From NCBI GenBank assembly GCA_944326855.1, contig CALVFO010000026.1:62001-126000 (forward strand): DNA of 64,000 nt, read 5' to 3'. The position numbers and the translations under genes were made by a program. Source of the DNA: an uncultured Alistipes sp. (GTDB taxonomy: Bacteria > Bacteroidota > Bacteroidia > Bacteroidales > Rikenellaceae). Under the pieces are notes generated by a model. That model did no database searches and was not told where the DNA came from. It saw nothing but the letters and a program-made list of their open reading frames with translations. Shown here one piece after another: positions 52,587-61,499 of the stretch (positions within the stretch are counted from its first letter, which is position 1; the number at the start of each line of letters is the position of its first letter).

Positions 52587-53216
52587 TCAGGTGTTTTTTT
52601 TGATGATGATTCCCTGCACCAGAAACAGTTTCCCGATTTTGGCTTTTTCGAGGGTAATGGGGTCGTATTCTTGGGTGTTGCGGGGTAATAGCAGTAATTG
52701 TTCGGGATCTTCCCCCTGTCGGATAATTCGGATGCCGCTGAATCGGGTCGAATGGATGACGTAGGTTTCACCCGGAATGATGGAAGAAACGGGAACCTGT
52801 TTGAGCATCAGCATGCTCCCTGCCGGAATCTCGGGTTGCATGGCCGTTCCCAGACAAAGACCGGCCACATCGCAGTCTTCGAACATGGGAAGATTGATCA
52901 AAAAACGAGGTTCGGGGCGTTTATGACCCATTCGGACGATGTCCAGTACGTCCATACCGTAGAAGGGAACTCCGGTCGATGCGTTTTGGCGGGAAGAGAG
53001 GAACATGTCTCCTTCGCCACTCAACAACCATCCTTTACTGATCGAAGGATATTTGGCGGCGACGAGTTCGGCCAGATCACGACTGATTCCGTTGTTTCCT
53101 TTTTTGATCTGGTATAGATTTTCGCTGCGTTTCAGGCCGATTGTCAATGCGAACGAGTTGACGGACAAGCCTGTCCATTTGATGACCCGTTCCAGACGTT
53201 GCCAATTGTCCAACAT
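52587..53216 (-). CDS. HTH regulator with S24/LexA-like domain lacking the catalytic serine
   Basis: A 209-residue regulator. An N-terminal CI-like helix-turn-helix (about 1-70; TGLSVNSFALTIGLKRSENLYQIKKG) is joined to a C-terminal S24/LexA-like beta domain (about 100-205). Where active proteins have a Ser-Met nucleophile, this one reads LGTAMQPEIPAGSM, with A125 in place of serine. The position expected to hold the lysine base reads SGIRIIR. Autocleavage is therefore unlikely, and the domain may serve only in dimerisation or ligand sensing. A textbook promoter with an inverted repeat in its spacer lies just upstream, suggesting autoregulation. Confidence 0.85.
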   Translation of the reverse strand: MLDNWQRLERVIKWTGLSVNSFALTIGLKRSENLYQIKKGNNGISRDLAELVAAKYPSISKGWLLSGEGDMFLSSRQNASTGVPFYGMDVLDIVRMGHKRPEPRFLINLPMFEDCDVAGLCLGTAMQPEIPAGSMLMLKQVPVSSIIPGETYVIHSTRFSGIRIIRQGEDPEQLLLLPRNTQEYDPITLEKAKIGKLFLVQGIIIKKNT

Positions 53217-53237
53217 GAGACTTCGATTGATTTACTG

Positions 53238-53268
53238 CAAAAATACATTTATTTATGGAATGTACAAA
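53238..53268 (-). promoter_or_regulatory. Promoter with operator-like inverted repeat, HTH regulator gene
   Basis: On the minus strand, TTTG (53268-53265), a 19-base spacer and TATTTTTG (53245-53238) match the consensus exactly, 22 bases before the start codon. Within the spacer lies TACATT-N9-AATGTA (53244-53264). A repressor bound there would block RNA polymerase, so it is a probable autoregulatory operator. Confidence 0.72.
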
Positions 53269-53442
53269 TATCATTCCTGACCGATTCCCGATAGCCGGGC
53301 TTTTTAAAATAAAACTGTGCCGTCGAAAAATAATTGTGTGCGGAGCTCCTTTTTTTGCATCCGCAGAAGGGGGAAGGGGAAATCTGAGAAAAAATTTGTA
53401 ATAACCGTGAAAAAATTGCAACTTTGCACCGGATTTTATCCG

Positions 53443-53514
53443 GCCCCTGTAGTTCAATGGATAGAATGACAGATTCCGGTTCTGTTGATATGGGTTCGAT
53501 TCCCGTCGGGGGTA
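53443..53514 (+). tRNA. tRNA-Arg (anticodon CCG)
   Basis: A complete cloverleaf of 72 bases. The acceptor stem pairs GCCCCTG with CGGGGGT (two G-T pairs) and the discriminator is A. The D-stem is GTTC/GAAT with an 8-base loop. The anticodon stem is ACAGA/TCTGT with loop TTCCGGT, placing CCG at positions 34-36. The T-arm is ATGGG-TTCGATT-CCCGT. CCA is not encoded. It should read CGG arginine codons. Confidence 0.93.
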
Positions 53515-53527
53515 CTTCCGTGTAAAG

Positions 53528-53621
53528 AAACATCCGAACAAAGGAAAAAAGCCGGCTGTATCACAGCGGCTCCACGAAAATCTGAAAAAAGTTTTCGTTT
53601 CCCTTGTTCGGATGTTTTTTT
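53528..53621 (+). ncRNA. Structured RNA or composite terminator downstream of tRNA-Arg
   Basis: A 20-base outer helix (53528-53547 with 53598-53617, one mismatch) encloses two further hairpins. Hairpin A is 53551-53559 with 53563-53570, GC-rich with one bulged G. Hairpin B is 53575-53580 with 53592-53597. Together they make a three-way junction, followed by a T run. Simple tRNA terminators are far smaller. It may be a terminator with an insertion, or a small stable RNA processed from the tRNA transcript. No known family was recognised. Confidence 0.5.
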
Positions 53622-53798
53622 GTTGCAATTCTGTCGCCGGGATTGGGTCGTTTCATTTTGTTGCATTACCTTTATAGAAGAGCGAGCGTACGTGCGATTT
53701 CGGATGGTTTTACATGCGGGAAAATCCGCGGACGCTGGCTGAATGTGCTGTCCGGGAAATGTTGTTTTTGAAGTTGAAATGTTGCAAAATGAAGGATT

Positions 53799-54359
53799 AT
53801 GAAACTAAGAATGTTGTTTTTAGTGTTACTGCTGCCTTTGTTGGGTCACACTCAAGAGAAGCGTCATTTCATGTCGGTATCGGCGGGGGTTTGGGAAAAT
53901 GACGGAGGGTATTTTTATCGAGCGATCGATTTTTCATTCGGCCCAGCTTTCGCACTCGAGTATCAGTATCTCTGGACGGACTGCGTGTCTCTCCGGGGAA
54001 AGTTTTCAGCAGGAGCTATTTCCAGAAAAGCCATTGGGGAGGTAGTCAGACCCGTCAGTGTGACAGCCGGTATTTTATGGACCCCTTTTGGAGAAAAATT
54101 CAGAAATTTCCAGATCGGGGTTTCACCCGGTTATGTATGCTGCCGATACGACTACATGGACGTAGAACGTCCTGTCAACGATCAGAATCGTATAGATACC
54201 CATCATGTATTCGGCATCGAATTTCCCGTCCGATTTCATTTTATCAATAATGATCGTCATGTATTTGGGATTAATTTTGATTTGATTACAGTCTTTACCG
54301 GCGGTCGTTATCAAATATTTACGTTACAAAATATGTTGTCTTACGGGCTGAAATTTTAG
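53799..54359 (+). CDS. Small outer-membrane beta-barrel-like protein, function unknown
   Basis: A 186-residue protein with a signal peptide (MKLRMLFLVLLLPLLGHTQ). Its mature part shows alternating strands rich in Gly, Tyr and Phe (SVSAGVWENDGGYFYRAIDFSFG, GPAFALEYQYLW, NFQIGVSPGYVCCRYDYMD) and a final aromatic residue (SYGLKF), typical of a small eight-stranded porin-like barrel. No specific family was recognised. Codons are more AT-rich than in the neighbouring hydrolases. It stands alone between the tRNA and the first rhamnosidase, and a hairpin follows. Confidence 0.65.
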   Translation: MKLRMLFLVLLLPLLGHTQEKRHFMSVSAGVWENDGGYFYRAIDFSFGPAFALEYQYLWTDCVSLRGKFSAGAISRKAIGEVVRPVSVTAGILWTPFGEKFRNFQIGVSPGYVCCRYDYMDVERPVNDQNRIDTHHVFGIEFPVRFHFINNDRHVFGINFDLITVFTGGRYQIFTLQNMLSYGLKF

Positions 54360-54386
54360 TGTCTGAAGTCGGCCTGCTCCCATATC

Positions 54387-54415
54387 GGGTCGTCCTTTGC
54401 CGGGGCGACCCTTTA
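54387..54415 (+). terminator. Hairpin after the small outer-membrane protein
   Basis: A 6-base core stem (54387-54392 with 54406-54411), extended by three inner pairs, is followed by TTTA. Sequence 54416-54627 shows nothing else. Confidence 0.5.
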
Positions 54416-54627
54416 CTTGTGTCAACAAACCGGAATTCGGCTTTCTGAAAGATGGCAGGTAATCTCCTTCGTGGGTTATCTGACAAAGACGACATCCTGC
54501 GCATGGATGGACGGATGAGGCCCTGTGTTTCTTGTCGTATCTATATCTCTGACTTCCCTATCTTTCGTCCCATTCTACTCGGGAACAAACGCCCGGCCCG
54601 GATCTGTGTGAGTTTCCAAATATTTTT

Positions 54628-54635
54628 TATTTTTG
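54628..54635 (+). promoter_or_regulatory. -7 promoter element (TATTTTTG) of the first GH78 gene
   Basis: An exact -7 consensus lies 71 bases before the start. No clear -33 TTTG is visible. Confidence 0.45.
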
Positions 54636-54706
54636 TACAATTGGGAAAAGGCTCTCCGCCATCCGTATTTTCCCCCAACTACTGATCCGCTTACTGATAA
54701 TTCGTT

Positions 54707-57700
54707 ATGAAAAAAAGATTGTTTACCGTTTGCATCGGGATATTGTCTGCATGGACAGGCGTATGCTTCGCTCAATCTAATCCCGGGAACCTCACCGCTC
54801 ATCAATTAAGAACAGAATACCTGGTCAATCCGGTCGGCATCGATGAAACCTCTCCCCGATTGAGTTGGCAGTTATCCTCTCCTCTCAATGCGGAGAAACA
54901 GACGGCCTATCGCGTGCTGGTCGCCTCTTCGCTCGATGCTCTCCGTCAGGATCGGGGTGATCTGTGGGACAGTGGGAAGATCCTTTCCGATCAGACTCTC
55001 CATGTGGTTTATGACGGTCAGAACCTGACTTCCCGTATGGAAGTTTGGTGGAAGGTGATGGTCTGGGACAAGGAAGGCAAACCTTCCGCTTGGAGTGAGC
55101 CGGCTCAGTGGAGCATGGGGCTGCTTCAGGAACGGGACTGGCAGGCCCAATGGATTGCCGACAGCACCGCGATGAAAACCGAAATCGAATTGATCCCCAA
55201 GATCGATGGCTTTTGCAGCCTGGTCGCTCATCGGGCCGATACCACCCAACGGGTTACCATCGATCTGGGTGCGTCGAAAACTTTCGATACGATTAAGCTG
55301 TTCCCGGCCCGACCGTTCGATTATCGGGCCGATGTGCCGGGCTTTTTGTTCCCGGTTCGTTTTCGGATCGAAGTAGCCGATCAGGAAGATTTTTCGGATC
55401 TCCGCACGATCGCCGACTATACCCGAACGGATATTCCCAATCCGGGCGTAGAACCGCAATCTTACCCGGTTCCGACTACGACCGCCCGGTTTGTTCGGCT
55501 GACCGTAACCCGTTTGGCCCTGCGTGATGGGGACAATTACGGCTTCGCGCTGGCCGAAATGCAGGTTCTTTCGGGCGGAAAAAACCTGGCCGAAAAAGCC
55601 TCCGTTCTTTCCGACGATGCTATTAAGCGTTGGAACTGGAATCCTTTTTATTTGACCGACGGCATCCTGAGATCGACTCCTCTGGGTCTGGAAATGTACG
55701 GGGCCCTGCCGGCTACGTATGCACGCAAAACGTTTTCGCTTCCAAAACCCGTTAAAAAGGCCACTCTTTACGTAACAGCCAAGGGGTTGTATGAATTCCG
55801 GATCAACGGACAGAAACTGGGCAATCAACGTCTGGCTCCGGAATGGACGGATTACCATAAACGGATCAGTTATCAGACCTATGACATCACCCCTTGGGTG
55901 CAAACCGGCGAGAATGCCGCTGCAGCAACTCTGGCCGAAGGTTGGTATGCCGGGGAATTGTGGGCTTCGGGTCGTTTCACCTATGGGAAATATCCTGAAT
56001 TGCTGGCCCAGATCGAGGTCGAATTTGCCGACGGCACCCGTCAGGTGATCCCGACGGACGCAAGTTGGAAAACGACGACGCAAGGTCCGGTTACGGCGGC
56101 CGGTATCTATCGGGGCGAAATGTATGATGCCCGTTTGGAACTGTCGGGATGGGATCGGCCCGGTTTCGACGACAGCCGTTGGACGTCGGCCGGTGCTTTC
56201 ATGCCGAATTCTCTGCGGCTGATTTCTTTGCGCAACGAGCCGATCCGGGTCGAACAAGAGATCAGACCCCAATCGATTACCGAACCGAAGCCCGGAGTCT
56301 ATGTGATTGATTTCGGGCAGAATCTGGTGGGGTGCTGTCATTTCAAATTGAAAGGAAAGGCCGGGAAGACCGTTACTTTCCGCCATGCGGAAGCGGTTTA
56401 TGACGATGGAACGTTGTACACGATCAGTATCCGGTTAGCGCCGCAGATCGATCAGTATACCCCGGCTCGGGACGGAGAGTTCGAATACGAACCGACGTTT
56501 ACCTACCATGGATTCCGCTATGCTGAGGTTTCGGGGGTGGAAGAAGCTCCTACGCTCGATGATGTCGTGGCTCGGGTGTTTCATTCATCGGCTCCGTTCA
56601 CCGGCACGTTTGCCTGCTCCAACGATTCGTTGAATCAGTTGATGAGCAATATCTTGTGGACTCAGCGATCCAACCTGATGAGTACCCCCAACGACTGTCC
56701 GCAGCGGGATGAACGCATGGGATGGATGGGCGATATTCAGGCCTTCGGCCAAACGGCCATTTTCAACATGGATCTGGCGGCCTTCATCACCAAATTCGCA
56801 CAGGACATGCGGGACGGTCAGGCGGATGACGGTCGTTTCCCGGACTATGCGCCGCATCCGGGGGGTGCCAACGATTTTCGTAAGGGGGCTCCTGCCTGGG
56901 GGGACTGCGGTGTGATGCTGCCTTGGACGGCTTATATCAATTATGCCGACCGTCGGTTGCTCGAAGAGCAGTTTGCGGCGGCCAAAGCCTGGGTGGACTA
57001 TATCGCCCGCAACAACCCGGACCTGATTTGGCGTAATGGTCGCAACAGCGATTACAGCGACTGGATGAACGGCGACGAAATCATCACGCCCGGTTGGCCC
57101 AGAAAGGGGGCCGAAGTACCCAAAGAGGTTTTTGCTACGGCTTTTTTCGCCCGTTCGACCCAGATCGTAGCCCGTATGGCGGAAGAGATCGGTTATCCGC
57201 TTGAAGCGGACCGTTACCGTCAACTGGCCGAAGCGATCAAAAAGGCCTTCAACCAGGCTTTTGTAGAGCCCGACGGACATATTCTGGGCGATACGCAGGC
57301 GGGATATGCCATTGCCTTGAATTTCGATCTGCTTCCCGAAGAGTTGCGGGCCAAAGCCGCCGCCCTGATGGTCGACAACATCCAAAACAAATACCAGGGA
57401 CGACTTTCCACCGGGATTCAGACCTCCCACCGCATGATGATGGAACTGGTCCGGGAAGGGTATGCCGATGTGGCCTGGCAGTTGATGACCAGCCGGGCTT
57501 TCCCCTCGTGGCTGTATATGGTCGACAACGGTGCCACTACGATTTGGGAACGTTGGGACGGGTATGTGAAGGGCCGTGGTTTCTATCAGGAAAGCAATAC
57601 CAACTCCATGAACCATTGGGCGTTCGGTTCGGTGGGCGAATGGATGTGGCGTTATATTGCCGGGTTGAATCCCGATGAGGCGCATCCCGGATGGGAACAT

Positions 57701-57988
57701 TTCTTCATCACGCCGATCCCGGGCGGCAATGTCACTTGGGCCAAAGCAGATTATGAAAGTATCCGGGGGAAAATCTCCAGCCACTGGAAAATCGAAAAAG
57801 GCAAGTTCCGGCTCGATGTCGAGATTCCTGTCGGCACGTCCGCAACGGTTTCTCTGCCGTCCGATCGGGCTACCGGCATCACCCTGAACGGGAAGAAGGT
57901 AGAACCCATCGCTTTCGACCATCGAACGGCGACCTTGGAACTCGAATCGGGAATCTACCAGCTTGTGGCTCCTTTCCGGCAGGAATAA
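54707..57988 (+). CDS. Secreted alpha-L-rhamnosidase (GH78) with discoidin-like insertion
   Basis: A 1093-residue exported enzyme with a signal peptide ending FAQS. GH78 layout: an N-terminal fibronectin-like strand domain (about 30-140; NPVGIDETSPRLSWQL), beta-sandwich domains (about 340-560), an (alpha/alpha)6 catalytic barrel (about 610-980) and a C-terminal beta-domain. The general acid is E669 in NDCPQRDERMGW and the base E948 in GATTIWERWD. Between about 170 and 310 sits an extra domain reading like F5/8 type C/CBM32 (VTIDLGASKTFDTIKLFP, ARFVRLTVTRLAL, ALAEMQVLSGG). The second GH78 lacks it. It removes terminal alpha-L-rhamnose; the insert probably targets it to a glycan. Confidence 0.93.
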   Translation: MKKRLFTVCIGILSAWTGVCFAQSNPGNLTAHQLRTEYLVNPVGIDETSPRLSWQLSSPLNAEKQTAYRVLVASSLDALRQDRGDLWDSGKILSDQTLHVVYDGQNLTSRMEVWWKVMVWDKEGKPSAWSEPAQWSMGLLQERDWQAQWIADSTAMKTEIELIPKIDGFCSLVAHRADTTQRVTIDLGASKTFDTIKLFPARPFDYRADVPGFLFPVRFRIEVADQEDFSDLRTIADYTRTDIPNPGVEPQSYPVPTTTARFVRLTVTRLALRDGDNYGFALAEMQVLSGGKNLAEKASVLSDDAIKRWNWNPFYLTDGILRSTPLGLEMYGALPATYARKTFSLPKPVKKATLYVTAKGLYEFRINGQKLGNQRLAPEWTDYHKRISYQTYDITPWVQTGENAAAATLAEGWYAGELWASGRFTYGKYPELLAQIEVEFADGTRQVIPTDASWKTTTQGPVTAAGIYRGEMYDARLELSGWDRPGFDDSRWTSAGAFMPNSLRLISLRNEPIRVEQEIRPQSITEPKPGVYVIDFGQNLVGCCHFKLKGKAGKTVTFRHAEAVYDDGTLYTISIRLAPQIDQYTPARDGEFEYEPTFTYHGFRYAEVSGVEEAPTLDDVVARVFHSSAPFTGTFACSNDSLNQLMSNILWTQRSNLMSTPNDCPQRDERMGWMGDIQAFGQTAIFNMDLAAFITKFAQDMRDGQADDGRFPDYAPHPGGANDFRKGAPAWGDCGVMLPWTAYINYADRRLLEEQFAAAKAWVDYIARNNPDLIWRNGRNSDYSDWMNGDEIITPGWPRKGAEVPKEVFATAFFARSTQIVARMAEEIGYPLEADRYRQLAEAIKKAFNQAFVEPDGHILGDTQAGYAIALNFDLLPEELRAKAAALMVDNIQNKYQGRLSTGIQTSHRMMMELVREGYADVAWQLMTSRAFPSWLYMVDNGATTIWERWDGYVKGRGFYQESNTNSMNHWAFGSVGEWMWRYIAGLNPDEAHPGWEHFFITPIPGGNVTWAKADYESIRGKISSHWKIEKGKFRLDVEIPVGTSATVSLPSDRATGITLNGKKVEPIAFDHRTATLELESGIYQLVAPFRQE

Positions 57989-58480
57989 ACCGAACGGAGA
58001 GAGGGTGTCGGGAAATCGGGCTTTTCGTGAAGGTCGTGGTGGGAAAAGCCATGACTCCGGATGCATATGTAGTCGATGTCGATCGGGATATGCAATGAGG
58101 ATGTCGACAGGTCCTTTGGGAAGGGACCGTTCTGAAAAATTCCGGACGGGGAAGCGTCGATTCAGCGTCGATCCGCAGGCTGGTTTAAGTCGCCTGCCAA
58201 ATCGTTGAATACGAAAACAGGGGGCCGGAAGAAGACCGGAAAAAGCAGGAGAAGCGAGTGTTTGGAATCAGGCCCCTGAACCCAGACCGGGCATCCCTGC
58301 ATCAGGAACCGGGGCTCGGAAATCAGGGGACAGGAACCGAAATCTGGAAACCGGGGAGCAAGAACCGGGGAACAAGAACCGGGGAGGCGGGGCCGGGAAC
58401 TTTTCCTTTCTTCGGGTCGGGGACTTTTTCTCTTTCCGGGTATGGGATTCCGCATCATCGAACCTTTAACATGTGAACAT
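57989..58480. other. G-rich gene-free interval between the two GH78 genes
   Basis: About 490 bases with no supportable gene and no recognisable -7 element. Strongly purine-rich from about 58240 onward, including the 14-base repeats at 58349-58390. Confidence 0.5.
58349..58390 (+). repeat. Three tandem 14-base G-rich repeats
   Basis: Units AACCGGGGAGCAAG (58349), AACCGGGGAACAAG (58363) and AACCGGGGAGGCGG (58377) are followed by another GGGG. Four GGGG tracts separated by short loops could fold into a G-quadruplex on the plus strand, about 90 bases before the second GH78 gene. Confidence 0.7.
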
Positions 58481-61216
58481 ATGAAAATTTCGAAGATTTG
58501 GTTTTTGGCATTGTTCATCGGGTTGGGAGCTTGTCAGACTCCGCAAGTAACGGTCGAACATCTGCGCGTCGAGATGCAGGAAAATCCGGTCGGGATCGGA
58601 ACGACCCATCCTCGTTTTTCCTGGCAGTTGCAGGCTTCGGTCGCCGATGTCGTTCAGTCGGCTTATCGGATCGAGGTGGCTCGTTCTGAAAAGGAACTTC
58701 AGTCCGGAGATCTGGTGTGGGATTCGGGACGTGTCGCCGACAGCCTGTCGGTATTGATTCCGTACGGAGGTCCGTCGCTCGAATCGGGCAGTGAATACTA
58801 CTGGCGGGTGCGGGTCGAAACGAATCGGGGCGAAACGCCCTGGAGCCCCGTGGGCCGATGGTCGATGGCGTTGCTCGATGCGCAGGATTGGCGGGCCGAG
58901 TGGATCGGCATAGCTCCCGAAGATTCGACGATGACTTTCGGAGGAGATACCAACCGCCCCTGGATCCGGACCCGTCTGTCGGCCCGGTATCTGCGCAAGG
59001 AGTTTTCGGTGGAAGGCGAAGTCTCCCGGGCCATGCTTTATATCTGTGGTTTGGGAGCCTATGATGCTTACCTGAACGGCGAGCGGATCGGGAATGCCGT
59101 ATTGGCACCGGCGCAAACCAATTTTGCGAAGACGACCTATTTCAACACCTATGAGGTTACTGCGATGCTGGAGAGCGGTACGAATGCGCTGGGGGTCGTA
59201 TTGGGAAACCAGCATTATTATTCTACGCGCAATCCGGGGATTATCGGTTACGGTTATCCGCAGTTGCTGGCCCAGCTGGAGGTGGAATATGCCGATGGCA
59301 CTCGGGATACGGTGGTGAGCGATCTCTCCTGGCAGGTTACCGATCGGGGACCGATTGTCGCCAACAACGAGTTCGACGGCGAGGAATACGATGCCCGTCT
59401 GGAAATGCCGGGCTGGAATCGGGCCGGATACGATGCATCGGCCTGGCGGAAACCCGATCGGATGAAAGCTCCGACGGGACAGTTCTGCGCCCAGCCTAAT
59501 CCACCCATGGTGATCCACGAAGAGTTGAAGCCGGTTTCTGTCAAACGGCTGGACGATGGCCGACTGATTGTGGATATGGGACAGAACATGGTCGGTTGGT
59601 TACGGGTACGACTCCAGGGGAAGAAGGATCAGCCGATTCAGTTCCGGTTCGCCGAGTTGTTGACTCCCGACGGGAACCTCTATATGGATAACCTGCGAGG
59701 GGCCTTGGTGACCGATATATATACGCCGGCTATCGACGGCTCTTTCGAATGGGAGCCCCGGTTCGTGTATCACGGCTTCCGGTATGTCGAGATCAGCGGC
59801 CTGGATGAGCTTCCCGAAGCGGATTCTTTGACCGGCTGTGTGATTTACGACGATATGGAGACCACCGGAACGTTCGAAACCTCCAACGAAGTGCTCAATC
59901 AGGTTTTCCGGAATGCCTATTGGGGGATTCGGGGCAATTACCGGAGCTTCCCCACCGACTGTCCTCAACGAGACGAACGGTTGGGCTGGCTGGGCGACCG
60001 GACGACCGGAGCCTATGGCGAAGCCTTCGTGTTCGACAATGCGCTGATGTATAACAAATGGTTGCAGGATATCGAGGATTCCCAAAGTCCCGAAGGGTGC
60101 ATCTCGGCCGTCAGTCCGGCTTATTGGGAAATCTATCAGGATAACGTCACCTGGCCGGCTGCCTATTTTACGGTGGCGGATATGCTCTATCGTCATTTCG
60201 GCGATACGAGCGGGATCGTACGTCACTATCCTTCGATGAAACGTTTTGTCGACCGGATTGTGTCGGCGGCCATGGAAGACGATATCGTGGTCAAAGACCG
60301 TTACGGCGATTGGTGCATGCCGCCCGAACGTCAGGAGCTGATCCATTCTCAGGACCCCGCCCGCAAAACCCCCGGTCCGATTCTCTCGACGACCGTTTTC
60401 TATCATTTGTTGGAATTGATGAGCGAATACGCGGTTTTAAGCGGCAACGAGGCCGATACAACGGCTTATTGCGAGTTGGCAGCCCGGATCAAAAAGGCCT
60501 ATAACGAACGCTATTTCGATCCGCAAACAGCCCGGTACGGGAACAATACGGTGACCGGGAACGTGTTGTCGCTTCGGCTCGGATTGGTTCCGGAGGGGTA
60601 TGAAGAACGGGTTGCCCGGAATATCGTGGATAAAACGGTCGGTGAATTCGATGGTCATGTCAGCACCGGGGTATTGGGCATTCAGCACCTAATGCGCGGG
60701 TTGACCGAGAGCGGACACGTGGATTTGGCCTATCGCATCGCCACCAACGATACCTATCCCAGTTGGGGGTATATGGCCAAGCAGGGAGCCACGACCATCT
60801 GGGAGTTGTGGAATGGTGATACCGCGGCTCCGGACATGAACTCCTGCAACCATGTGATGTTGTTGGGAGACCTGTTGATCTGGTATTACGAAAACCTGGC
60901 CGGTATTCGCAACGATCCCTCCAGCATCGCTTTCAAACGCCTCCGCATGACTCCGGTATTCCCGGAAGGGCTCGAGGAGGTAAAGGCGAGCTATCGCTCT
61001 CCGTATGGGACGATCGCAAGTCATTGGACGTTGCACGGAAATGACTTTACCTGGGAGATCGAACTGCCGGCCAATACTTCGGCCCGGATCGAAATCCCGG
61101 CCCGTTTCGGAGTCCGTTCCGCGGATCAGCCGGGGGTACGCAGCCTGTCTCAGGGAGAGACTTCAACGGTCATCGAGATCGGCTCGGGGCGGTATCGGTT
61201 CGTTTCGGCCCGCTGA
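58481..61216 (+). CDS. Alpha-L-rhamnosidase lipoprotein (GH78)
   Basis: A 911-residue exported enzyme with a lipobox ending at C18 (GLGAC), so probably surface- or periplasm-anchored. The same GH78 order as its neighbour is present without the discoidin insertion: an N-terminal strand domain (NPVGIGTTHPRFSWQL), beta-sandwiches, a catalytic barrel and a C-terminal beta-domain. The general acid is E499 (TDCPQRDERLGW) and the base E775 (GATTIWELWNGD). The frame is open to 58442, but the ATG at 58481 begins the signal peptide. With the secreted enzyme upstream it suggests stepwise rhamnose removal at two locations. A strong terminator follows. Confidence 0.93.
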   Translation: MKISKIWFLALFIGLGACQTPQVTVEHLRVEMQENPVGIGTTHPRFSWQLQASVADVVQSAYRIEVARSEKELQSGDLVWDSGRVADSLSVLIPYGGPSLESGSEYYWRVRVETNRGETPWSPVGRWSMALLDAQDWRAEWIGIAPEDSTMTFGGDTNRPWIRTRLSARYLRKEFSVEGEVSRAMLYICGLGAYDAYLNGERIGNAVLAPAQTNFAKTTYFNTYEVTAMLESGTNALGVVLGNQHYYSTRNPGIIGYGYPQLLAQLEVEYADGTRDTVVSDLSWQVTDRGPIVANNEFDGEEYDARLEMPGWNRAGYDASAWRKPDRMKAPTGQFCAQPNPPMVIHEELKPVSVKRLDDGRLIVDMGQNMVGWLRVRLQGKKDQPIQFRFAELLTPDGNLYMDNLRGALVTDIYTPAIDGSFEWEPRFVYHGFRYVEISGLDELPEADSLTGCVIYDDMETTGTFETSNEVLNQVFRNAYWGIRGNYRSFPTDCPQRDERLGWLGDRTTGAYGEAFVFDNALMYNKWLQDIEDSQSPEGCISAVSPAYWEIYQDNVTWPAAYFTVADMLYRHFGDTSGIVRHYPSMKRFVDRIVSAAMEDDIVVKDRYGDWCMPPERQELIHSQDPARKTPGPILSTTVFYHLLELMSEYAVLSGNEADTTAYCELAARIKKAYNERYFDPQTARYGNNTVTGNVLSLRLGLVPEGYEERVARNIVDKTVGEFDGHVSTGVLGIQHLMRGLTESGHVDLAYRIATNDTYPSWGYMAKQGATTIWELWNGDTAAPDMNSCNHVMLLGDLLIWYYENLAGIRNDPSSIAFKRLRMTPVFPEGLEEVKASYRSPYGTIASHWTLHGNDFTWEIELPANTSARIEIPARFGVRSADQPGVRSLSQGETSTVIEIGSGRYRFVSAR

Positions 61217-61290
61217 TCCGACCGAAATAATCCCGGTGCGGATTCGAACGGTGCACGTTTCTGATCCGAGACGGGAAGTGTGTGGGTAAA

Positions 61291-61329
61291 CAAACGCCTG
61301 ACCTTTTCGAAAGGTCAGGCGTTTGTTTT
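61291..61329 (+). terminator. Terminator after the second GH78 gene
   Basis: A perfect 16-base stem (61291-61306 with 61310-61325) and a 3-base loop are followed by TTTT. The remaining gap to 61499 shows nothing. Confidence 0.85.
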
Positions 61330-61499
61330 GAGAAAACTCCGATGGAGGTATGGGGTCATTCGGGTCGGTTACGAAGGCGACAAGGGACGTGTCGCCAAAG
61401 AGATTCGTAGTGCCGGGAAAGTGAGTGGTCGGGAGATAATCTCCCGCTGGAACCCGTTCCCGAATGCGTGGGGGCGAGAACGTTCCGACGATTCTGTCG

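Noticed and set aside
53443..53621. tRNA plus palindrome as an integrative-element attachment site
   Set aside because: No integrase, no repeat of the tRNA 3' end downstream and no foreign gene block was seen.
56585..58066. 493-residue minus-strand frame over the GH78 gene
   Set aside because: Shadow frame without family motifs; the plus strand encodes both GH78 catalytic glutamates.
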